From NCBI GenBank assembly GCA_946539945.1, contig CAMNHX010000025.1, positions 1 to 9,866 of the forward strand: DNA of 9,866 nucleotides, written 5' to 3'. Below the pieces are notes generated by a model. It had not been told where the DNA came from. It did not search any database and worked only from the letters and a program-made list of their open reading frames with translations. The position numbers were made by a program, and so were the translations under genes. Shown in pieces: positions 1 to 6,567 of the stretch (position 1 is the first letter of the stretch; each line of letters opens with the position of its first letter). The stretch is from an uncultured Desulfobulbus sp. Lineage in GTDB: Bacteria > Desulfobacterota > Desulfobulbia > Desulfobulbales > Desulfobulbaceae.

Positions 1-330
1 CGGCACACCCAGTGTCTTTGCCAAATGTGCCGCTGAACCCTCGCCACCGTCAAAAAGCCCCATCACCCCTTCCACCACCGCCAGACCGCCCACGCTGTGC
101 CGGGCAAAGCTGGCACGGACAAAGTCTTCCCCGCACATCCGGCAGTCCAGATTGTAGGAGGGCAAATCGCAGACCATCCGGTGCAGGCTGGGATCAATGA
201 AATCCGGGCCACATTTGAAGGGCCGCACAGCCAGTCCCTGCTTCTTCAGGGCAGCCATCAGGCCCAGTGTGACTGTGGTCTTGCCACAGCCGGAATGCGT
301 GCCTGCCAGCAGGAGCGCTGCGCTCTTCAC
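1..330 (-). CDS. cbiA: Cobyrinate a,c-diamide synthase (CbiA/CobB family), N-terminal 110 codons, cut by the window start
   Basis: Too short for a full call, but the N-terminus is diagnostic. The enzyme amidates the a and c side chains of the corrin ring using ATP and glutamine during cobalamin biosynthesis in the cytoplasm. Visible are the P-loop AGTHSGCGKTT (residues 9-19), the substrate-binding stretch KCGPDFIDPSLH (about 36-47) and the Walker-B-like block VVEGVMGLFDGGEGSAA (about 87-103), in the order and spacing typical of this family. The C-terminal class I glutamine amidotransferase domain lies outside the window. The start is a GTG at 330-328 that overlaps the TGA of the upstream binding-protein gene in a GTGA junction. 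A purine-rich GGAAGAG stretch about 8 bases upstream can serve as ribosome binding site. The overlap implies translational coupling and a shared role in corrinoid metabolism. Whether the substrate is cobyrinate (anaerobic CbiA) or hydrogenobyrinate (aerobic CobB) cannot be read from this fragment. Confidence 0.9.
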   Translation of the reverse strand, partial: MKSAALLLAGTHSGCGKTTVTLGLMAALKKQGLAVRPFKCGPDFIDPSLHRMVCDLPSYNLDCRMCGEDFVRASFARHSVGGLAVVEGVMGLFDGGEGSAAHLAKTLGVP

Positions 331-1262
331 TGTGCCGTCTCTTCCGGGTAAAGCAGGCGACGCAGGGTTTTCATGCCCTCCAGAAGCGCTGGCGTGGGCC
401 TTGAAACCAATTTTTCGTCCACCAGATAAACCCTTCCTGTCTGCACAGCCCGGATCGTTTCAAAACCTGGCTCTGTCCGGATCTCTTCCACGCTTACCGG
501 GTTCATGCGGCCCTTTTGCGCCAGAAAAACGTCGATTTCTCCGGCCTTGGCCAGGATGCGCTCCTTGCCGTAGGCAGCGATATTGGTATTGCGCACCTGT
601 TGGGCATCTGCCGCCACATTGATGCCACCCGCAGTTTCCAGCGCAAAGATGGCAATGGCATCGGGGTTGAAGGTCTTCATCTGGCGGTGGATGGATTCAA
701 AGTACACGCGGGGCCGCTTTTCCACAGGAGTTTTGCGGGTTTCGGCCTCCAGCGCGGCCACGCCCTGCTGAAAATCTGCCAGCAGTTTCTGCGCCCTGTC
801 TGCCGCGCCGCACAGTTCACCCAGATTGCGCCAGTACTCCGGCAGGTCTGTATGCCGCGCTGGCTGCAAGGACACCACGGTCACGCCGTTGCGCTCCAGA
901 ATCTGGACCAGATTCGGGTAGCCCCGGCTGATCATGGGGCGGATGAGTACCAGATCAGGCTTGAGCGCCAAGAGGCGTTCCGGGTCATCCTGAAAGCGCA
1001 GGGAGGGGCGCTTGCCCTTGAACGGATCACCACTGCCCACAGCCACAATGCGATCTGCACAATCCAGGGCGATGAGGTTTTCCGTGTGCGCCGGGTACAG
1101 GGAAATGATACGGCTGAAGGGCTTTTCGTACACGATGCGCTTGCCGTCGCTGTCTGTGAGTTCAAGAGCTTGGGCAGGGAAGGCAGAAGCAACGCAGAAG
1201 AGCGGAATCAGGAGCAGTATCCATGCAACAACAGGGAGTTTGGGGAGGGAATATGCAGTCAT
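327..1262 (-). CDS. Periplasmic substrate-binding protein of an ABC transporter (PF01497 / BtuF-like; corrinoid, cobalt or iron chelate)
   Basis: 311 residues from the ATG at 1262. Residues 1-32 form a signal peptide: basic N-region, hydrophobic stretch WILLLIPLFCVASAF, and cleavage site AQA before LELTD. The mature part follows the Peripla_BP_2 pattern: RIISLYPAHTENLIAL (about 51-66), RIVAVGSGDPF, LLALKPDLVLI and, near the end, TGRVYLVDEKL. This family delivers cobalamin, haem or ferric siderophores to a BtuCD/FecCD-type permease; no permease or ATPase is in the window. The 4-base overlap with cbiA points to corrinoid or cobalt chelate, which is inference. The open frame extends upstream to 1496, but that part translates the repeat element at 1374-1525 and has no protein-like character, so I reject it. 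The ATG at 1262 has no good Shine-Dalgarno sequence; it is chosen because it sits directly before the signal peptide and no other start lies between. I saw no cobalamin riboswitch box upstream. Confidence 0.85.
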   Translation of the reverse strand: MTAYSLPKLPVVAWILLLIPLFCVASAFPAQALELTDSDGKRIVYEKPFSRIISLYPAHTENLIALDCADRIVAVGSGDPFKGKRPSLRFQDDPERLLALKPDLVLIRPMISRGYPNLVQILERNGVTVVSLQPARHTDLPEYWRNLGELCGAADRAQKLLADFQQGVAALEAETRKTPVEKRPRVYFESIHRQMKTFNPDAIAIFALETAGGINVAADAQQVRNTNIAAYGKERILAKAGEIDVFLAQKGRMNPVSVEEIRTEPGFETIRAVQTGRVYLVDEKLVSRPTPALLEGMKTLRRLLYPEETAQ

Positions 1263-1373
1263 TGGTCTTACAAGGGAAAAGGTAGTCTTTGTCTGTTTTC
1301 TGGTCCTGCAAATGAGGACAGGGAATCTTGCATGACAGACTTCCTGAAAATCGGGATCTGTCTCTGTTATATT

Positions 1374-1525
1374 GAAGCGGCTTTTCAGTGCGCCAGAACG
1401 GTAAAAGTCAATCTCCTGAAACACACCGGGAAGCTGACAGGAGATGGACTTGTACCGCTTTGCTGAAACGTCACTCCGCTTCGCTTCATTCAGCATGACA
1501 TAAGAAGTGCAAGCGGAAACGCTCT
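1374..1525. repeat. Mosaic palindromic repeat, copy 1
   Basis: Non-coding repeat between the zinc-ribbon gene and the binding-protein gene. Read on the minus strand it contains, in order: an outer motif AGAGCGTTTCCGCTT; a CHSERSE-type motif (TCATGCTGAATGAAGCGAAG and onward); an ATCTCCT ... AGGAGAT inverted pair at about 1453-1414; and a hairpin GACTTTTACC ... ACTGAAAAG at 1409-1381. The same modules recur at 2904-3162 and from 9785 to the window end. The block CAGTGCGCCAG is shared word for word with copy 2. It has no coding capacity of its own and is read through by spurious long frames. Confidence 0.7.
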
Positions 1526-1534
1526 CATAACAGA

Positions 1535-1750
1535 CTACTCATACTCCTCATCAAAGTCATCATCGTCACAGCGTTCCTCGTGCATAAGCTTGAGGCGTAC
1601 CGGGTCCAGCGAACGCACCAGATATTCGGCTTCGCAGTCGTTGCAGTACACAATGTCGTCTTCATCACAGTCGCGGTCAATGTAGATCTCGCCGCCGCAT
1701 ACGCGGCATTCTTCTACAATGGCATCTTCGTTTCTGTCCATCTCCATCAT
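1535..1750 (-). CDS. Small acidic zinc-ribbon protein (CxxC-x17-CxxC), unknown function
   Basis: 71 residues. Four cysteines in two CxxC knuckles (C15/C18 in ECRVCGG and C36/C39 in YCNDC) predict one bound zinc in a rubredoxin-like zinc ribbon. An additional Cys28 lies between the knuckles and Cys61 precedes the tail. The protein is strikingly acidic: DRDCDEDD in the loop and a C-terminal tail DDDDFDEEYE. There is no signal peptide or membrane segment, so it is presumably cytoplasmic. The ATG at 1750 has AGAGG about 8 bases upstream, supporting this start and the reality of such a short gene. It lies 85 bases downstream of the lipoprotein gene on the same strand and could share its transcript, but the functions show no obvious link. 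Similar mini zinc ribbons act as carrier proteins (LysW type) or nucleic-acid or protein-binding modules; I cannot assign one of these roles. Confidence 0.75.
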   Translation of the reverse strand: MMEMDRNEDAIVEECRVCGGEIYIDRDCDEDDIVYCNDCEAEYLVRSLDPVRLKLMHEERCDDDDFDEEYE

Positions 1751-1835
1751 GGTATTGTCCTCTTTGGAAGTTGCCCGGTCTCCCGGTTTGCTGCATCAAA
1801 TATCGGTGACGCGCCTCTGTTCATTTCCGCATAAA

Positions 1836-2537
1836 TCAGCTGCTGCTCTCCTGCTGTACCAAGGTTTGCGCCCCCAAGCAACGCCTCCACGGGCTGACGC
1901 GGTGGCAGAGTCCATCCGGTTCTCCACATTCATGCCTGCCGCGTCTTGCTTGGGACAGGGAAGTTTTGGGCATGACGGCCAGCACGTAGTCAGCCAGCTT
2001 TTTGCTCAAGGCCAGCACCGGATCACTGTGCGGACCGCTTTTGCTCTCCCTGTCAGCCTCAGCGATACTGGTCACAGTGGAAAGGTGTTGCTCCTGCAAT
2101 ACGTCCAGGGTAATGGCGTCCACCAGTTTCACATCCATGCTGATGTAGTCGTAGGCCCCATCTTCTGGGCGCACCGAACCCTTTTGAGTGGAGAGGCGCA
2201 TATCAGTGATTCTGGTTCTGACCAGCAGCATGGGGGAATCCGGCTTGTCCGGGGCCGTATGATTGACCAGTTTGAACACCTTGAAGTCAGATAGTCTCTG
2301 GATGGTGTGCTTCTGGCAGGCACGGGCGACTTGCGGATAGCGCCTGGCCAATTCAAACGAAATGGCTACCGGTTCCACAACCACGATGGCATACTTTTGA
2401 GCCAGCGGTTGGTAGAGGTTTTGCCTGGTGTCCTCTGGCGGCTGTTTCAGCCCTGGTTTGTATCCGTTCCGATGCCCACAGGCGGTCAGAGCAACCACTA
2501 GAGCCAGCAGGACAAGGGTATATTTCAAAAAAATCAT
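1836..2537 (-). CDS. Predicted outer-membrane or periplasmic lipoprotein, function unknown
   Basis: 233 residues from the ATG at 2537, which has an excellent GGAGG six bases upstream (2543-2548 region). The frame continues upstream to 2651, but that part runs into an inverted repeat and lacks a ribosome site. The N-terminus is a classical lipoprotein signal: MIFLKYTLVLLALVVALTAC, lipobox LTAC with the lipidated Cys at residue 20. GHRNG follows, with no Asp at +2, so outer-membrane sorting is expected under the Lol rule of enterics. The mature part has alternating strands (YAIVVVEPVAISFE, PMLLVRTRITDMRL, YISMDVKLVDAITLDVL), reminiscent of small lipoproteins with a TolB/CsgG-like N-terminal fold (DUF4410 or DUF3313 type). 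I do not recognise the family with certainty. The last ~45 residues, after VLAVMPKTS, are rich in Arg, Cys and Gln and look unlike a folded domain; they could be a disordered tail or the result of a frameshift. Confidence 0.75.
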   Translation of the reverse strand: MIFLKYTLVLLALVVALTACGHRNGYKPGLKQPPEDTRQNLYQPLAQKYAIVVVEPVAISFELARRYPQVARACQKHTIQRLSDFKVFKLVNHTAPDKPDSPMLLVRTRITDMRLSTQKGSVRPEDGAYDYISMDVKLVDAITLDVLQEQHLSTVTSIAEADRESKSGPHSDPVLALSKKLADYVLAVMPKTSLSQARRGRHECGEPDGLCHRVSPWRRCLGAQTLVQQESSS

Positions 2538-2548
2538 GGTGTTCCTCC
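2538..2548 (-). promoter_or_regulatory. Ribosome binding site deciding the lipoprotein start
   Basis: Read on the minus strand, CGGAGGAACACC directly precedes the ATG at 2537, with a 6-base spacer after GGAGG. This favours the short lipoprotein reading over the longer upstream frame, because the signal peptide then begins exactly at residue 1. Confidence 0.8.
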
Positions 2549-2625
2549 GCAGGTCTGCGTTGAGAGAATCCGTTCCGGTACAAGAGACAATATGAAGTGC
2601 CCTCCCTTTGTCGGGCCGCGAATTG

Positions 2626-2666
2626 CCCGGTACACTTGCCATATGAGGCATGGCAAGTGTACCGGG
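2626..2666. repeat. Perfect 17-bp inverted repeat with 7-base loop
   Basis: Left arm 2626-2642 (CCCGGTACACTTGCCAT) and right arm 2650-2666 (ATGGCAAGTGTACCGGG) are exact reverse complements around the loop ATGAGGC. It lies about 90 bases upstream of the lipoprotein start. No T-run follows on either strand, so a rho-independent terminator is unlikely. It could be an operator, a REP-type element or a cruciform-forming site. Confidence 0.9.
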
Positions 2667-2675
2667 ATTACCGCA

Positions 2676-2794
2676 TACAGGGAACCTTGCAAAATAGCCG
2701 ACGAGTTGAATTGCTATTTTTGTAACTTACCGATTTTCCTCAATTTTACCTGCAAGGAAGAGTGCAGATTTTGAATTTTTCAAGGTTCCCTACA
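2676..2794. mobile_element. MITE-like element with terminal inverted repeats and possible TACA target duplication
   Basis: The end GGGAACCTTG (2680-2689) is mirrored by CAAGGTTCCC (2781-2790), ten of ten bases, followed inwards by A/T-rich matching sequence (CAAAA against TTTTT). The 111-bp unit is flanked by TACA on both sides (2676-2679 and 2791-2794), as expected of a 4-bp target-site duplication. The interior is much more AT-rich than its surroundings and holds no plausible gene. It may be a miniature inverted-repeat element or the internally deleted remnant of an insertion sequence; the parent transposase is not in this window. Confidence 0.6.
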
Positions 2795-2843
2795 AATGCA
2801 ATGTCGTCAATTTAAGGGGACATGATACCAATCAATGGGTGCG

Positions 2844-2876
2844 CCGTAGGGCGCGGTTCGCGAAGCGCCCCTACGG
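2844..2876. repeat. REP-like GC-rich hairpin
   Basis: CCGTAGGG (2844-2851) pairs perfectly with CCCTACGG (2869-2876). The stem continues with CGC (2852-2854) to GCG (2865-2867), with one bulged C at 2868, leaving a short GGTTCGCGAA loop. The GTAGGG ... GGTTCGCG ... CCCTAC composition is typical of intergenic REP-type palindromes in many bacteria. No T-run follows. Confidence 0.7.
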
Positions 2877-2903
2877 ACAAGATCCCAAAATTCAACACAA
2901 TTC

Positions 2904-3162
2904 TTTAGAGCATTTCCGCGTTGTCTTTCTACTACTTTTACCGCTTCGCTGAAAAGTCTGCATTTCCCGCTTCGCTGGAAAGTCTGAAGCGCGAAGCGCT
3001 GAAGGCTTTCCAGTGCGCCAGCACAGTGAAAGCAGTCCTGCCGGTTTCCAGAATCTCGGCAAAGGCTACTCCTGCAAGCATTGCGGTATTCTCAAGGAGA
3101 TGCTTCACTTCGCTTCGCTTCGTTCAGAATGACATACAAAGTGAAAACGGAACCGCTCTAAA
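2904..3162. repeat. Mosaic palindromic repeat, copy 2, with imperfect terminal inverted repeats
   Basis: Bounded by TTTAGAGCATTTCCGCGTT (2904-2922) and, on the other strand, TTTAGAGCGGTTCCGTTTT (3162-3144), matching at 15 of 19 positions. Inside, from left to right, are hairpins at 2934-2957 (ACTTTT ... AAAAGT around CCGCTTCGCT), 2963-2981 (TTTCCCGCTTCGCTGGAAA) and 2988-3000 (AGCGC GAA GCGCT). These are followed by CAGTGCGCCAG shared with copy 1, an AAGGAGAT motif, and the CHSERSE-type motif (CACTTCGCTTCGCTTCGTTC) ending at about 3133. It separates the end of the radical SAM gene (3182) from the rest of the intergenic region. Confidence 0.7.
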
Positions 3163-3181
3163 ATGCCCTGGCTATTCCGGC

Positions 3182-4198
3182 CTACTGGAGCGCACAGCGC
3201 GTGAGGCTGCCCCGAGACAGCCCCGGATCGGGCTGGAGGCGGAAGCGGGCAATCAAACCCTGATCCGCCAGGGCGGCAAGCCGCTTCAGGTTGGCGCGTT
3301 TCAGGCCGATAAAAAGAGAAAGGTCTTGCGGGGCAAGGTGGAGCGTGCAAGGCTGTTCAGGCTGCACGGCCAGGAGTTTTCGCGCCTTCTGGAACATCAC
3401 TCTGGAGGCGACAAGCTCGCCAAAGGCCGGATGCAACGGCCCGGCAAGCGTCTCTGCCTCCAGCTCCGGTCCGGTCTGCAAGCCCAGCCGGATGATGGCA
3501 AGCCCCGCCGCATCCAGCCGTTTCTTGAGAAAGGCACAGAACACGACAGCCTTTGCCAGCGTGAGCGGTTGGAAGCGCCCGGCTTGCCAGTCTGCGGCAA
3601 GTTGACTCCCGCGTAAAACCAGAAGCGGATAGAGCCGGATGCAGTCGGGCCGCACGCGCTCGCATTCCTGAGCCATGCGACGGATACCGGAAAAGCCTTC
3701 GCCTGGCAGACCGACAAGCAGCTGCCAGCCCAGCTGCAGCCCGGCATCCCGGATGACGCCAGAGGCTGCCAGACTTGCCGTAAAATCGTGCCCCCGCCCT
3801 GCCTGCGCCAGAACTGCGTCATCGCAACTTTGCACGCCCAGTTCCACCAGCCGGACACCTGCTGCCTTGAGTCGTTGCGCCGTGGTGGCGTCCATAGCGT
3901 CAGGTCGTGTGGACAAGCGGATGCCGCCAGCCTGTCCGCTGTCCAGAAAGGGGCGGGCTGCCTGCAAAAGCTCATCCTGCCGGGGCTGGGGCAGCGCTGT
4001 GAAACTGCCACCGTAAAAGGCGATTTGCGGCTTTTTGGCCCGCCTTTCCGGGGAAAAGCGAGCCAACCAGGCGCGGATGGCCTGTTGCACCTCTTCAGCT
4101 GTAATCGGAGGTGCGCTTCGGGTGTAGCGCTGGTTGCAGAAAGCGCAACGATGCGGGCAACCTTCGTGAGGGATGAAAATCGGGATGACGGCAGTCAT
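3182..4198 (-). CDS. Elp3-like short radical SAM protein (COG1243-type), probable RNA-modifying or uncharacterised radical SAM enzyme
   Basis: 338 residues from the ATG at 4198. The N-terminus reads IPIFIPHEGCPHRCAFCNQ, with the 4Fe-4S-binding cysteines at C14, C18 and C21 (CxxxCxxC). Then come FYGGSFTALP (the GG[ST]FT motif of Elp3-like proteins), STRPDAM, VRLVELGVQSCDDAVL and WQLLVGLPGEG, which together form the radical SAM half-barrel. The acetyltransferase domain of true Elp3 is absent, as in the short bacterial versions of this family. Family members cleave SAM to a 5'-deoxyadenosyl radical; the substrate of the short form is not settled and tRNA is a reasonable guess. The frame opens further upstream (GTG at 4258, ATG at 4231). 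I chose 4198 because family members begin just before IPIFIPH, although the strong GGGAGGAGGG at about 4227-4218 is some 19 bases from this ATG, so the start is uncertain. The gene follows the helicase closely and is probably cotranscribed with it. Confidence 0.85.
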   Translation of the reverse strand: MTAVIPIFIPHEGCPHRCAFCNQRYTRSAPPITAEEVQQAIRAWLARFSPERRAKKPQIAFYGGSFTALPQPRQDELLQAARPFLDSGQAGGIRLSTRPDAMDATTAQRLKAAGVRLVELGVQSCDDAVLAQAGRGHDFTASLAASGVIRDAGLQLGWQLLVGLPGEGFSGIRRMAQECERVRPDCIRLYPLLVLRGSQLAADWQAGRFQPLTLAKAVVFCAFLKKRLDAAGLAIIRLGLQTGPELEAETLAGPLHPAFGELVASRVMFQKARKLLAVQPEQPCTLHLAPQDLSLFIGLKRANLKRLAALADQGLIARFRLQPDPGLSRGSLTRCALQ

Positions 4199-4264
4199 GA
4201 CAGTCTGCTGAAAGTTGCCCTCCTCCCACATCTTCAGGCCAGGGATTCCTGTTGCCACAGGCGT

Positions 4265-6439
4265 TCAATCCAGCCGGGTCAGCCGGGCATAGTCCAGATG
4301 CAGGAGTTTGGTGCCGTGGCGGTCAAAGAAAACCTCCACCCGCCCCGGCGCTGGCAAGGCGCTGATCGTGCCCAGCCCGAAAAAGGCGTGTTCCACCCGC
4401 ATTCCGGGTTGCAGTTCGACCGCATCCAGTGCCGCGCCGTCGTCCGGCAGGGCATCGGACCGGAGACTGTCCGCTGCTGGCCGGACAGTTGGCGGAAAGG
4501 CGCTGGTTGCATACAGGCGTGGCTCCAGTTCAGCCACAAAGGGCGACATGCCTGCCGGGACGTTGCGCTGATCTGCGGTCAGCAGTTCTCTGGGGAAACT
4601 CAGGATCAGTTGCCTTCTGGCCCGGGTGACAGCCACATAAAAGAGCCGTCGTTCCTCCTCCCACTGCGGACCAGGCATGACCTGCGGCGCGGGAAAGCGG
4701 CCATTTGCCAGACCAATGACAAAAACCGTGTCCCACTCAAGCCCTTTGGCCGAGTGGATGGTGGAGAGAACCAGTCTTTGCCCGCTGCTTTCCGTGGGCA
4801 TAGCCTCTGCGTCTGGCGGATCCAGCGTCGTGTCATCCACAAAGGAGCGCAGATCGCCATAGCCTGCCAGCAAAATGCGCACCTGTTCCAGATCCCGACT
4901 GCGACGGGGATAGTCGTCAAAGTAGAGCCGCTCGAAGATGGGCTGGTAATAGTCCATGACCGCATCAAACTGATCCAGAGGGCTGACGCTTTCATCCTGC
5001 AAGCTGGTCAGGCAGGAGTGGAGCGCACGCAGCTGTCCCTTCCAGGCCGCCTTGGTCGGATACTCTGCCAGGGCCTGCAAGGGAGCGTCGGTGGCGCTGA
5101 TATGCTGGACGAGCTTGTGCGCGGTCTTGGGACCAACCTTCTCGAGCTGGAGCAAAAGCCGGTTCCAGGACAGTGTGTCCTGCGGGTTGATAGTGACCCG
5201 GAAAAAGGAGAGCAGATCCTTGATGTGCGCGGACTCGGTGAGTTTGAGTCCGCCGCGCTTTTCAAAGGGCAGCCCCAGGGCGTTGAGTTCCATTTCCAGC
5301 TTGAAGGAGTGCCGCGCTGAACGGAACAGGACCGCGATTGCAGAGAGGGACACACCGTCCTCGACCAGTTGCCGGATGCGCCCTGCCACAAAGCGGGCCT
5401 CTGCGGTCTCGCTGGCGCAGACGCCCAACTCCGGGAGCGCACCCCCGGAGTTTTCAGTAAACAGGGTCTTGTCGAACTTTTCCCGGGCGTGCGTAATGAT
5501 GCCGTTCCCCAGATCCAGAATCGGTCGGGTGGATCGGTAGTTCTGCTCCAGGAGTACCCGTTTGGCTCCGGCAAACTCCTCTTCAAAGCGCATGATATTG
5601 GCAAAATCCGCGCCCCGGAAGCTGTAGATGGACTGGGCGTCATCGCCCACAGCCATGACATTGCCTGTTCTGGCGGTCAAGAGCCGCACAATATCGGCCT
5701 GGATATGGTTGGTGTCCTGGTATTCGTCGACCAGAATGTGCTGGAAGCGGGCGGAAAGCGCCTCTCTGGCGGTTTCGGATTCAGCCAGCAGGCGCTGCCA
5801 GTTGAGCAGCAGATCGTCGTAGTCCATGAGACCGTGATCCAGCTTGAACTGCTGATAGTGTCCGGCAATGGCTTCAATGTCATCCAGAAACTCCACCAGA
5901 TGCGCAGGCCCGGACAGGAGCGCCTCTTCCAGGCTCATGTTTTTGTTGATTGCGCCGGAGATCAGCCCCAGAATCAGCCTTTTGGAGGGAAAATTCTTGC
6001 CTGCGCCAGCCACTCCCAAAGAGGAGCGCAGCAGGTTGACAATGCCTTCAGCGTCAGCCCGGTCAATGATGGAAAAGCGCGGCCCAATGGCAATATGCTG
6101 TCCGTACTGCCGCAGGAGCAGGTTGGCGACCGCGTGGAAAGTGCCGCCCATAACCCGGCGGCATCCTGGCCCGATAAGCTGCGCTGCCCGCCAGAGCATA
6201 TTTTGTGCGGCCTTGCGGGTGAAGGTCAAGAGCAGGATGGATTCCGGGATTGCGCCGTGGGCGATCAGATAGGCCATGCGGTGGACAAGTGTTCTGGTCT
6301 TGCCGCTGACTGCGCCGGCAATCACCAGAAGCGGACCGGATTCGTCCAGCACTGCCGCCTTTTGCGCCGGGTTGAGACTGTCCAGGATGGCGGAGTCTGC
6401 CGCTGTGGTATCGGAAGAAAAGAGGTTTGTGGTATTCAT
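4265..6439 (-). CDS. UvrD/PcrA/Rep-family (SF1A) ATP-dependent DNA helicase
   Basis: 724 residues, the usual length of UvrD/PcrA. 3'-5' DNA helicases of this group act in excision repair, replication restart and removal of recombination filaments. All SF1A motifs are present in order: Q motif LNPAQKAAV (22-30), Walker A AGAVSGKT (41-48), Ia TFTRKAA (72-78), II VDEYQDTN (237-244), III GDDAQSIYSFRG (265-276), IV EQNYRST (298-304), V STIHSAKGLEWD (559-570) and VI EERRLFYVAVTRAR (595-608). The C-terminus HAFFGLGTISALPAPGRVEVFF (684-705) is the Tudor-like module of PcrA/UvrD that contacts RNA polymerase in studied members. Oddity: Walker A has Val44 where nearly all relatives have Gly (AGAGSGKT). 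A single base change (GGC to GTC at 6310-6308) would account for this. The defining Lys and Thr are intact. The ATG at 6439 has only a weak AGAAAGAAG ribosome site. UvrD, PcrA and Rep cannot be told apart here, so no symbol is given. Confidence 0.95.
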   Translation of the reverse strand: MNTTNLFSSDTTAADSAILDSLNPAQKAAVLDESGPLLVIAGAVSGKTRTLVHRMAYLIAHGAIPESILLLTFTRKAAQNMLWRAAQLIGPGCRRVMGGTFHAVANLLLRQYGQHIAIGPRFSIIDRADAEGIVNLLRSSLGVAGAGKNFPSKRLILGLISGAINKNMSLEEALLSGPAHLVEFLDDIEAIAGHYQQFKLDHGLMDYDDLLLNWQRLLAESETAREALSARFQHILVDEYQDTNHIQADIVRLLTARTGNVMAVGDDAQSIYSFRGADFANIMRFEEEFAGAKRVLLEQNYRSTRPILDLGNGIITHAREKFDKTLFTENSGGALPELGVCASETAEARFVAGRIRQLVEDGVSLSAIAVLFRSARHSFKLEMELNALGLPFEKRGGLKLTESAHIKDLLSFFRVTINPQDTLSWNRLLLQLEKVGPKTAHKLVQHISATDAPLQALAEYPTKAAWKGQLRALHSCLTSLQDESVSPLDQFDAVMDYYQPIFERLYFDDYPRRSRDLEQVRILLAGYGDLRSFVDDTTLDPPDAEAMPTESSGQRLVLSTIHSAKGLEWDTVFVIGLANGRFPAPQVMPGPQWEEERRLFYVAVTRARRQLILSFPRELLTADQRNVPAGMSPFVAELEPRLYATSAFPPTVRPAADSLRSDALPDDGAALDAVELQPGMRVEHAFFGLGTISALPAPGRVEVFFDRHGTKLLHLDYARLTRLD

Positions 6440-6567
6440 GGTCGCTTCTTTCTACCACAGTGCCGGACAGGCGGCAAGATTGCCCGGACTTTGCGCCGAA
6501 AAGCGGGCAGGGCGGATCCTGTCTCTCCGGGGCGCTTTCCATTTTTTGTCCGGAGTCCTGTGAGAGA

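Noticed and set aside
516..1466. Plus-strand frame of 316 codons opposite the binding-protein gene
   Set aside because: It is the antisense of a clear signal-peptide-bearing binding protein and has no protein family features.
1263..1496. N-terminal extension of the binding protein to an ATG at 1496
   Set aside because: It translates the mosaic repeat and would bury the signal peptide 80 residues inside the protein.
1263..1534. Cobalamin riboswitch upstream of the binding-protein/cbiA pair
   Set aside because: I could not find the conserved B12-box (GCCACTG) or the other core blocks on the minus strand; the space is filled by repeat copy 1.
2626..2666. Terminator function for the perfect inverted repeat
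   Set aside because: Neither strand has a T-run after the stem.
2921..3616. Plus-strand frame of 231 codons starting in the mosaic repeat
   Set aside because: Its first half translates palindromic repeat DNA and its second half is antisense to the radical SAM gene.
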